From the NCBI GenBank assembly GCA_033675265.1, contig JAUJYZ010000343.1:124001-188000 (forward strand): 64,000 nt of DNA, written 5' to 3'. Position 1 is the first letter of the stretch. Every line of letters starts with the position of its first letter. The notes below the pieces were generated by a model. That model did no database searches. It was not told the origin of the DNA and worked only from the letters and a program-made list of their open reading frames with translations. A program made the position numbers and the translations under genes. The stretch is from Actinostola sp. cb2023 (lineage: Eukaryota > Cnidaria > Anthozoa > Actiniaria > Actinostolidae). This document shows positions 39,201 through 51,200 of the stretch, in pieces.

Positions 39201-42200
39201 AAGGTGATTTCCTTGATAATTTGCTGAAATAGAAGCCGCAATGATTTCTTTCTGAAACTTTCCAAAATTATAAAATATTACAAGGATATTCTAAAAATGC
39301 AATAAAGGTTTATTCAATGAGTACAGTACTACTTAGAAGTATGTTAACATTTTTTGTGTGTAGTCTGAGTGTAGTCTGAGTGTAGTCTGAGTGTAGTCTG
39401 AGTGTAGTCTGAGTGTAGTCTGAGTGTAGTCTGAGTGTAGTCTGAGTGTAGTCTGAGTGTAGTCTGAGTGTAGTCTGAGTGTAGTCTGAGTGTAGTCTGA
39501 GTGTAGTCTGAGTGTAGTCTGAGTGTAGTCTGAGTGTAGTCTGAGTGTAGTAAGTGTATGTACAGTCAACTCTTGCCTTGTCGACATCACTGTTACTGAC
39601 AAAAGCTTATCCTATGGCCAACTAAACTATCATGTACAAGAGGATTTATTGAAAGTAACTCTCGCTTTCATAGACGTTTGTTATCATGGACAACAACAAT
39701 GGAACTGAGGATGTCAGCTATAATGAGTTGACTGTACTTAAGGTTTGTTATCATGGACAACAACAATAGAACTGAGGATGTCAGCTATAATGAGTTGACT
39801 GTACTTAAGGTTTGTTATCATGGACAACAACAATGGAACTGAGGATGTCAGCTACAATGAGAGTTGACTGTACTTAAGGTTTGTTATCATGGACAACAAC
39901 AATGGAACTGAGGATGTCAGCTACAATGAGAGTTGACTGTACTTAAGGTTTGTTATCATGGTCAACAACAATGGACTGAGGATGTCAGCTACAATGAGAG
40001 TTGACTGTACTTAAGGTTTGTTATCATGGACAACAACAATGGCACTGAGGATGTCAGCTATAATGAGAGTTGACTGTACTTAAGGTTTGTTATCATGGAC
40101 AACAACAATGGAACTGAGGATGTCAGCTATAATGAGAGTTGACTGTACTTAAGGTTTGTTATCATGGTCAACAACAATGGAACTGAGGATGTCAGCTATA
40201 ATGAGTTGACTGTACTTAAGGTTTGTTATCATGGACAACAACAATGGAACTGAGGATGTCAGCTATAATGAGAGTTGACTGTACTTAAGGTTTGTTATCA
40301 TGGTCAACAACAATGGAACTGAGGATGTCAGCTACAATGAGAGTTGACTGTACTTAAGGTTTGTTATCATGGACAACAACAATGGCACTGAGGATGTCAG
40401 CTATAATGAGAGTTGACTGTACTTAAGGTTTGTTATCATGGACAACAACAATGGAACTGAGGATGTCAGCTATAATGAGTTGACTGTACTTAAGGTTTGT
40501 TATCATGGACAACAACAATGGCACTGAGGATGTCAGCTACAATGAGAGTTGACTGTACTTAAGGTTTGTTATCATGGACAACAACAATGGAACTGAGGAT
40601 GTCAGCTATAATGAGAGTTGACTGTACTTAAGGTTTGTTATCATGGACAACAACAATGGAACTGAGGATGTCAGCTACAATGAGAGTTGACTGTACTTAA
40701 GGTTTGTTATCATGGACAACAACAATGGAACTGAGGATGTCAGCTACAATGAGAGTTGACTGTACTTAAGGTTTGTTATCATGGTCAACAACAATGGAAC
40801 TGAGGATGTCAGCTATAATGAGAGTTGACTGTACTTAAGGTTTGTTATCATGGTCAACAACAATGGAACTGAGGATGTCAGCTACAATGAGAGTTGACTG
40901 TACTTAAGGTTTGTTATCATGGACAACAACAATGGAACTGAGGATGTCAGCTATAATGAGAGTTGACTGTACTTAAGGTTTGTTATCATGGACAACAACA
41001 ATGGAACTGAGGATGTCAGCTATAATGAGAGGTGACTGTACTTAAGGTTTGTTATCATGGACAACAACAATGGAACTGAGGATGTCAGCTATAATGAGAG
41101 TTGACTGTACTTAAGGTTTGTTATCATGGTCAACAACAATGGAACTGAGGATGTCAGCTATAATGAGAGTTGACTGTACTTAAGGTTTGTTATCATGGAC
41201 AACAACAATGGAACTGAGGATGTCAGCTACAATGAGAGTTGACTGTACTTAAGGTTTGTTATCATGGACAACAACAATGGAACTGAGGATGTCAGCTATA
41301 ATGAGTTGACTGTACTTAAGGTTTGTTATCATGGACAACAACAATGGAACTGAGGATGTCAGCTATAATGAGAATTGACTGTACTTAAGGTTTGTTATCA
41401 TGGACAACAACAATGGAACTGAGGATGTCAGCTACAATGAGAGTTGACTGTACTTAAGGTTTGTTATCATGGACAACAACAATGGAACTGAGGATGTCAG
41501 CTATAATGAGAGTTGACTGTACTTAAGGTTTGTTATCATGGTCAACAACAATGGAACTGAGGATGTCAGCTACAATGAGAGTTGACTGTACTTAAGGTTT
41601 GTTATCATGGACAACAACAATGGAACTGAGGATGTCAGCTATAATGAGTTGACTGTACTTAAGGTTTGTTATCATGGTCAACAACAATGGAACTGAGGAT
41701 GTCAGCTACAATGAGAGTTGACTGTACTTAAGGTTTGTTATCATGGACAACAACAATGGAACTGAGGATGTCAGCTATAATGAGAGTTGACTGTACTTAA
41801 GGTTTGTTATCATGGACAACAACAATGGAACTGAGGATGTCAGCTATAATGAGTTGACTGTACTTAAGGTTTGTTATCATGGACAACAACAATGGAACTG
41901 AGGATGTCAGCTACAATGAGAGTTGACTGTACTTAAGGTTTGTTATCATGGACAACAACAATGGAACTGAGGATGTCAGCTATAATGAGAGTTGACTGTA
42001 CTTAAGGTTTGTTATCATGGACAACAACAATGGAACTGAGGATGTCAGCTATAATGAGTTGACTGTACTTAAGGTTTGTTATCATGGACAACAACAATGG
42101 AACTGAGGATGTCAGCTATAATGAGAGTTGACTGTACTTAAGGTTTGTTTGCATAAATTGAAAAAAGTACCTTTCTATGGGAATCTAAGGCAGACTCACT

Positions 42201-45200
42201 GTCTACAAGCTCTTCTTGTAACTTATCGATTTCTCTATCAGTAATAAAAACAGATCAGTATGTTATTAATAGTGGACAAATAACTTGTAATAATATTGAC
42301 TGAAAGTAAACTGGTAAGCCAAACAAATACATGTAGAACACAAAACAAATTACACAATAATATTAACAACATTTGTGAGTGTGCCATAATTGCACAATGC
42401 AGTAGAGCAGATTTCGTATTACTGTAAAAAAAAACATGGCACAGGCCACATGGCACACGGCACAGCACACGGCATGTAGCACATGGCACAGCACTGGGAA
42501 CAGCACATGGCACAGCACATGGTACAGCACACGGCACAGCACATGGCACAGCACAGCACAGCACTGGGAACAGCACACGACACAGCACACGGCACAGCAC
42601 ACGCCACAGCACATGCCACAGCACACAGCACAGCACAGTACTGGGAACAGCACAGATTCATTTGAAATCCTAAACATCGATTGACACAGCACGAATACCA
42701 CACAGCATGTACAATGCCATAAGTTATTCAGTCATACGAAATGTGCTATATAACAAGTGGCACTATCAGATAGTAGTAGATGTAGTAGGTGTCATAGAGG
42801 TTGTAAGGCACCTACATGTACATTTATATTGTGGTAATGGTTGCATTTACTGAGTGCAATTGCAAATGAAGGAGTTCCCATTGGATGCAATGACCAATGA
42901 TTTCTTAAAAACACTATTCTATCTGCAAGTTGCTTATTTTCAAAATGCTCTCAACCAAGTTTTTCCAAATATATGCAGCTTATTTGACATTTTAGTGTGT
43001 AGTATGGCTGGATATTTTTACGAGTCTGCAGTATTTTGTCGAGCCCGCAGGGCGAGACAAAATACAAAGACGAGTAAAAATTTCCAGTCTTACTCCACAC
43101 TAAAATGTTAAATAAGTTATTTATTATCCAACCCTTTTGTGATGCGAAAAATACACTCCTCCCGTGAAGGACATTATATAAAAGCGCGCGCGAAATAGAC
43201 GAGTAAAAATATCGCTGGATATTTTTACTCGCTCCAGTCCTACTCGCGCGATATTTTTACTCGTCTATGTGTAGTTGGATAATAATCCATATTATTATAT
43301 TTTTTGTCAAAGAACACACGAAATATGCACAAGAACGCGCGAAATATGGGACCGTATTTTGGGTAGTTACTTCAAACTGGCTTTCCAATCATTCATGCAG
43401 AATCGTGCGATGAAAATTAACCAATCAGCGTGCGAGAATTCTACATTGGCTAGCGCGCTCGTACAGAGATTTCCAAGTTTTCACTGTAATTTGTTGTTTT
43501 TCTTTCACCAGAGACTAATCACCTCTATATATTGTACATGCATTCTTGTAAATACCTTCTAATTGTAGCATTAGTACCTCGTTGTTCCTCTACCTTCTTC
43601 TGTGTGTCATTCTTGAAACATGGAAAACATAACCACAATTTAATTGAATACAAACAAATGTGTAAACCTTTTAAAATTATTACCGGTACATGACATTTTT
43701 GAAACACATTTTAATTTGGATTGCAGAAGTTTTGTGACAATAATTTTATTTGTGAAAATTTCATGTAACAAGGTACAGAAAGGGTGTCGAATGGTCGCCA
43801 CAAAAAGTCACAGTCTCGCAAAATTTTGGTCAAATTTTGAAGTCTCGTTTTTTCGCAAAAAGCCGTCTCAAAGTCTCGAATTTTTAAAACAAAGGAAATC
43901 AGTGAAAAAGCATCTTGGGCTCGCCAAAAAATGCCTTGTCTCAGAGTCTCGCAAAGTCTCGCCTTGACCATCCGGCACCCCTTCTGTACCTTGTTACATG
44001 AAATTTTGCCTTTATGCATGATAATGGTTCCCAGTGAAATGTAAAATTTTAAAAACTTTGCAATACATGTATGAGATAGACGTCAATGTCAATATTATTG
44101 AGAGTAAGGGGGATTACAAGAGAATACTGTACCTACCACAGATTGTCTGAGTGTGTCTTTTTCAACAGAAGCATCATCTTTCTCATGTACAAGATCTTCT
44201 TTCAGTTGAACAATGGAATCCTCAAGCTCTATAATCTAAACAAATAATTATTATTAATGATAATAATTTAATATTTATATGGCGCAAATTCGCATATATC
44301 CATGATGATCAAATGTGCCTCATATAACAACAAATCTAAATCTAAAAATAACCAATGCAAAATAGATTTAGAAACATACAGGGTAGGTACTGTACATGGA
44401 TATTATGAGATTATCCATTGATCAAAGTAAACAGGGAGAATGGGTAGTTGTCACCAGTTGTGACAATGGGCAGGTTTGCTTGCACAATATTATTGTTCCC
44501 TCGTGGTCCTCCATAATGCTTGCTGTCAGTTTGGCAAGGTCTTCATGTAGCTGCACAAATTGTCCTGGCTATTGTTTTTTATGTAAAAACAATACATAGA
44601 ACGACAATAGAACAATAGCCAGGACTTTTGTGCAGCTACACGAAGACCTGACCGTCAGTTTGCTAGTATCACTGGGATATGCCTGCTTTTGCTGTCAATA
44701 TTGTCGCAACCCCAATCCTAAAGCTGTGGCTAGAGAAGTTGCCAGATTTAGTTTTAGGTGTCCCTATTAGTAGAGGGATTTTCCCCTGAGCTATTACATT
44801 TGATAGATTCATCTATCTATCTATCTATCAGATATTCCCAAACACTCACTAACTGACATGTCAATTGTTTTAGTCAGCCATTTTTCTACATTTTTGTAGG
44901 AATTGCTTTTCAATGTCCTTTGCTGGTATTTTTGGTCAAGTTTTTTTCAAGTGTTTTTTTCCCTATTTTGGGGAAGAATTTAGCTTACACTCATACAGTC
45001 TGTACTATAAGTGTACATGTACACAATCACATACTTACTCTTTTATACGTTTCTCTCAACTTGTCTCTGGTCTCATTTAAAGTAATTTGTTTACTGTATA
45101 GAGAAAAGTAACATGATTATCAAGGAAACCATGGGGCAAAGACCATGTATCAGAAAAACATCTTATCAAATTGAAGAAAGGACTTAAGAAACATTTGAGA

Positions 45201-48200
45201 AGTAGCAAAAGCTGTGTACTCAGTGCCAGAAAACGTTGGATCTAATGTATATATAGATCTAAATGGTCAAAAACAATGATAAATGAAGCAAGTAGTCCAA
45301 GGACTCAGCAAAGACCAATTTACAATGTATATATTTTTGGTGACAATATTTCGGCTAGCCAGACTAGCCTTCTTCAGGTTATGGAGAGATTTACAAATGG
45401 TAAATACAAATTGAAATATATAGCTATTACGGTATTTTATGTCTCGAATATATTTCTCTGGTAATTATTAATGGTAACAATGATGTAAGAATAATTATGG
45501 TTGGATAGGACAGGGTATAGTGGATGGAGTATTGGTCAGTGTACCCTCTGGGAATTCTAGATGATCATGTGATCACAGCTTCAGCATGGGTTATTTGGGT
45601 TAATCATCTTCAGTTATCCACAGTAAAGACATCTCAAAGAATGAGAAAATGGTGAATGTTGTCTGATGCATACCTTGCTTTATCAGCCATTTTTTGGTTG
45701 AGTAAAGCAATAATCTCATCGTGACCTGTTTGCATGTCATCTCGCACAGGCCTGCAAGAGAGAAATACCAGGAAAAACATCAATAATTAATGGATGTACA
45801 TGTACTATGTTATTAAACAATGCTTACTGAAGACGGGAGTTTTCAGAATCCAAGTCTTGTTGACGTTTTTCCAGGGATACAATATCTCGGTTGATAGTGT
45901 TTAGTTGGTTCTGAGAAGGTAAAAAGTAGGCATTCAGACGACTCAAAATATAACTATTATTCTTTCCTTGCATGTACACAATGTACAGAAATGACTTATC
46001 TTCAAAAAAAAAAATCTCTTTTTTATTTCATTTCTAGATTTTAAAATACCCAGTGACAATATTACAATAGGAAATGTGGTTCCCTACTAGCTAGATCTTT
46101 CCAGACAACATTTAATAATAATAATAATAATCTATGTTGTCCCGTACAGGGAACTGGGAGGTCAATAATACGACACCAATATGAGACCTTCCCTTATAAG
46201 TATTCTTCTTTATATAAATAATACTAATAAGCATTATGCATTACTGGGTATAAAGGTACATGTACAAATGTACATGCATGTGATGGATTTTGTCCTGCTG
46301 ATTTGACGAATTGCTCAAAAAAAAATTTTTTTTTTCCCCCCCATGAATTGATGAGTTTTTGAATGTTTAATCAACTACTGTTCTCTTCTCTTGTACTAGT
46401 AACAACATGCAGCCCTTTAAATATAGTGATTTTGATCTGTAATTCTCAAACTCATTAATTATTCATGAGGTAACCAGCCAATCCGGTGCATCAAATCCGG
46501 TCACATGATGGACCTGGAAACCCTGGAAAGTCCGCTCAAGAGTACTTTGAAATGCATTTCAAAGTCCAAGGACTTTGAAATGCTGGATTTCAAAGTACTC
46601 TTTCCTGAGTTCTTATCCCTCATATAACAATCATCGGGACCTTGGACAGAGTACCACTCTGTCCGAATGAGATTCAATCTGAAAGCAGGCTCTACTTCAT
46701 GCTACTCAAGAGTCCAACACATGTGGGATATTATTTATATACGATGTACTCGACTCTGCGCATGAGCAGAGAATATGCAGACTGGAATTCTTGCTTTTCC
46801 GGGCTAAAATCTTGCAACTCTTTATTTATTGCCTTTAGGCCATTGCATGTAATAATTAATGAGTATGAGAAGTCGTTCCAAAACCTCAAATTCGGACTAG
46901 AATTCGGCTTCGCCTCGGACTGGAAACCCCGTCTAGTCCTCATTCTCGGCTTTGAAACATTACTTCAAAGATACCTTGAGTCTCTTGGTCTCTGCTTCGT
47001 TGGAGTCTCTTGCTGAGGTAACAGCAGCTATAAACACAGTGCAGTATTGCATATCTCAATCATTAGTCATTTGTCCTTCTTATTCAACATTCTTATTATC
47101 TAGGCTTCTTCACTGGCTTATTGCAGGGTAGCAAAGGGGGGTCATGATCGTGCTTCAAGGACCATTATTTTGTAAATTCATTTGTCACGGATAACAAGGA
47201 AATCACAGTTTTGTCCAGTCAATTACGTCAATATTTATTACGTTCCACAGAGCATAACAGTGGGAAATCACGAATCACAGTTGGTCAAAAGGGATGAACA
47301 CACATCACGTTGAAACATAAATCACGCTCAAATTTTTACTGTATGCATTTCATGATTCACACTCCATTTTTTGGCCAAATCAAGCGTCACGCGTAACCCC
47401 TTTGCTACCCAGGCTGTTATTGCTGTGTCAGTATTGCTTAATAAGCTAAACATTAGACTACAAACCTTGTAACTCTGATCGGATATCCCCTGGTAGATAC
47501 TGTAGCTTGTAGCGTAACACACTTGCTTTAATGGTTTCTGTCTCCAATAATTCACATACACGTAGCCGTTCTGATTCCTGACAAATGAATAGAAGTACAT
47601 GTACTTACTAAAGTCTCCTTTAACTTGCAGCTTAAGTCTGTTCGGGTCGTCATGCAATGGGAGAGAACTTTGACTCTATAACGGGTATCTCTATTTACAA
47701 ATGGGAGAGAGCGTTGAGTGATGACCCAAACAGTGGCTGCATGTGAAGAAGACTGGATTTCTAGCAGATTTCCTATTCCATTCATTTGTTTCTTAATTCC
47801 AGCTTTTAAAATATACAAATAAACTATGTCTGCTGAACCAGGCTTCCCACTGATGTGAACTAATAATTATTGATAACTCTTCATAAGGAGTTTGAAACAA
47901 GCCCGGGTGGGGGTTCTTCCTATATTCAGCTGATTGTTGTATTTTTTAGGGTTTGAAATCGGCGATCCGGTATGTTTTAGGGGTCAAGTGAATACCAATT
48001 TTTGAAAAGAGCTGTTGTTCTTTAGGGTATGAAACTTCGAACAAGCGCATTCCGTCTTGAATAGCGGTATCCTGGGGAGTGATCCATTGATATTTTTATT
48101 GTGATTTTTAGACGATGAGGTATTTTTTAGGGTGGAAAAGTTTTCACGGTTTGGTATATTTTTGAGTATTTTTCAAGATTTTCCGATGGTCACCCCTACC

Positions 48201-51200
48201 ATTTTTACCTTAGTAAACCCCCCTGGTGCCCTCCAATAAGTCCTCTACCATGTATCAATTAATTTACCATCTCTTTTAAAACCACAATGATCTCTTTTAC
48301 ACTTGACTTCAATTGTGGTGTGTCTTCTTCATACCTGATGCTCTTCATATGGTCATCTGTGATGAAGATACATACAATGTATAAATGTCATATTATCTGG
48401 TGACATAGAGTCATTTTCGAATACTAGTATGAGTGGTAAACCTACGGCATGGAGTTACGGTCACGGTACAGAATCGAAGACATCTATTCAACCAATCACA
48501 GCACGCACAATCATCGCTCGACCAATCGGAATGATTGGAAGCTGCACAATCATGGCTCAACCAATCGGAATGATTGGATGTTGCACAATCATGGCTCAAC
48601 CAATCGGAATGATTGGATGCTGCACAATCATCGCTCGACCAATCGGAATGATTGGATGCTGCACAATCATGGCTCAACCAATCGGAATGATTGGATGCTG
48701 CACAATCATGGCTCAACCAATCGGAATGATTGGATGCTGCACAATCATGGCTCAACCAATCGGAATGATTGGATGCTGCACAATCATGGCTCAACCAATC
48801 GGAATGATTGGATGCTGCACAATCATGGCTCAACCAATCGGAATGATTGGATGCTGCACAATCATGGCTCAACCAATCGGAATGATTGGATGCTGCACAA
48901 TCATCGCTCGACCAATCGGAATGATTGGATGCTGCACAATCATCGCTCGACCAATCGGAATGATTGGATGCTGCAATCATGGCTCAACCAATCGGAATGA
49001 TTGGATGCTGCCAGGAGCCCATAAGTAGGAGCCTCCATCTACCATACTGGGTTTGTGAGACGACCTGTGACCGGATCAGGCTATTTTTAGAACACCTTTT
49101 CCCGCGAACTAATCATCAACCAATAGGAATCCCCCATGGGAATTAAACAGAGTCAATCAGCATGCAGGAGAACGCAGGTAAATGATTTGTGTTTATTTGT
49201 GATATATGAACAAAATGGTGGATGAAGAAATTGGCGAAATTGGAGAAACTGAAAGTGAAGAGAGCGAGTGTGATAGTTACAGTGACTCTTTTGCAGAGTT
49301 TAGTACTTCATCGGAAAGTGACCAAGAGTCTTCAAGTTCATGTTCTGTTTCTCAAGGAACTAAAAAAACATCAAATAGTAAACCTACCAAGCCAAAAGCT
49401 AGAAACTCCGTAACAAAGCCGAAATCAAAAATCCCTGGTGTTAAAATTTCGCGGGAAAACTGGTGTTCTAAAAATAGCCTGATTCGGTCACAGGTCGTCT
49501 CAAGAATACATCCCAGATGGAGGCTCCTACTTATGGGCTCCTGATGCTGCACAATCATGGCTCAACCAATCGGAATGATTGGATGCTGCACAATCATGGC
49601 TCAACCAATCGGAATGATTGGATGCTGCACAATCATGGCTCAACCAATCGGAATGATTGGATGCTGCACAATCATGGCTCAACCAATCGGAATGATTGGA
49701 TGCTGCACAATCATGGCTCAACCAATCGGAATGATTGGATGCTGCACAATCATGGCTCAACCAATCGGAATGATTGGATGCTGCACAATCATGGCGCAAT
49801 GCTGTCACAGCATGGCACGAATCGTACAGTAACTACTTCCCACTCATACGAAAACAACTCTACAAACATACATACAATGTACATTTTTACAATAACAGAA
49901 CGAAATCTCGCAATCTGATTGGTTCTCAGCCATTGTCAATAAGAGTACAGACACATAGCATGACGAATCGCTCGCGCACGGAGCCAGCGCGCGTTTGAAA
50001 CAGTTTTTCTTTCAAACTTTTTCCTTGTATTTGGATGTTTTTTGACTTTGTTATTGTAAAAAACAGATTGAAGATGGTTTTATCGTTGTCTTGCTACGCT
50101 TGTGATTCCACTTGAGTTTTGAACATTTTATGACGTCAAGTGTGTGTCAATAAGAGTACAGACAACTCAAAACCATCTTCAATTTGTTAAACATACATGT
50201 AGTTATTCATCCTTGTAGTCTTTAGACTATGCAGGATGTTAAAAGTGGTTGACAAGCTAAGTAGGTCGACAAGTATACAAAATGACCAGTATGACAAATG
50301 TAATTAACACTATAACTAAATAGATAAATAGAATTAAATAGACACTAAATAAAGAAATACATTAGAGTGATTCCAATAAACCTGGGCACTACTAATTAGC
50401 TGTCAGTGTTATTACATGTAGATGCAAAGAAACAAAAGAAAACAAAAGAGTGAGTGTCTAATACACCAATTCCGAACATAGCGACCAATTTGAATAACCA
50501 TTGTTCCCGACTGACCAGCCTCTCATACAGGTGAGAATGCCTTTGTGTTTCCACATGAACACGAGGCTGGTCAGTCAAAGAACAATGGTTATTCAAATTG
50601 TTATTCAATTAAATGGTTATTCAATTCTTATGTTAATACTTCATTTTCTATTCATCACGCACCTTTTTCATTATTTCTATCTAGCATTGTTCGATTTTGT
50701 TTGCTTTGCGCGAGCCTGTTCAGTTTGTTGCGCACGAGCTTGCTTGTTTGGTGGCGTTTGTTTGTGTTCGTATACTTATAGCCATTGTAATTAGATTTTA
50801 TGTATTTAGCCCTGAAGATGGGCGCTTAGCCCGAAAGCTTGGCAGTTTTGTAATAAAACTCAGGTTGAAGATACAAAAAGTTTTGTCACGCTATTCAAAT
50901 TGGTCGCCATGTTCAGAATCGGTGTATATTAGTGTACGTGTAATGGTGTAGTTAGTAATGCCCAGGTTTATTGGAATCACTTTATACAGATATTTGCATT
51001 GCATTGTGACTTACAATGCAGTTGCAAAATAACGTGCAAATAAGACTAAAGTCAGATAAAAATTTAATGGCTAATTGGCAGTCTTTAGTTTTACTGCCAA
51101 TATACTGATAAGTTTTAATAATTATCAAGAGACAAGAAACCCAGACGTGTCTTTCTCCAAGACCACATCCCGTTCCATGTATGAAGACACAAGGGCCAGC

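Larger units (their letters stand above)
48407..49863. mobile_element. GAGTCGTTTTCGTATGAGTG MITE, copy 4, expanded by an internal array and a nested insertion
   Basis: Left end AGAGTCATTTTCGAATACTA; right end TCCCACTCATACGAAAACAA. Between them are the family-specific ACGGTCACGGTACAGAATCG, a 39-bp tandem array and an inserted second element (49012-49543). It sits in intron 1 of the CCDC175-like gene. Confidence 0.8.

Noticed and set aside
42238..42703. Cys-rich frames (VLCRVLCRVLF, CAVPCAVPCA)
   Set aside because: Low-complexity 10-bp repeat; all frames are similarly biased.
48411..49028. Overlapping 180-200-codon frames on both strands
   Set aside because: Produced by the 39-bp array, whose length is divisible by three and which has no stops; no homology.
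18600..49795. CRISPR array
   Set aside because: Repeats are directly adjacent without unique spacers, the genome is animal, and no cas genes are present.
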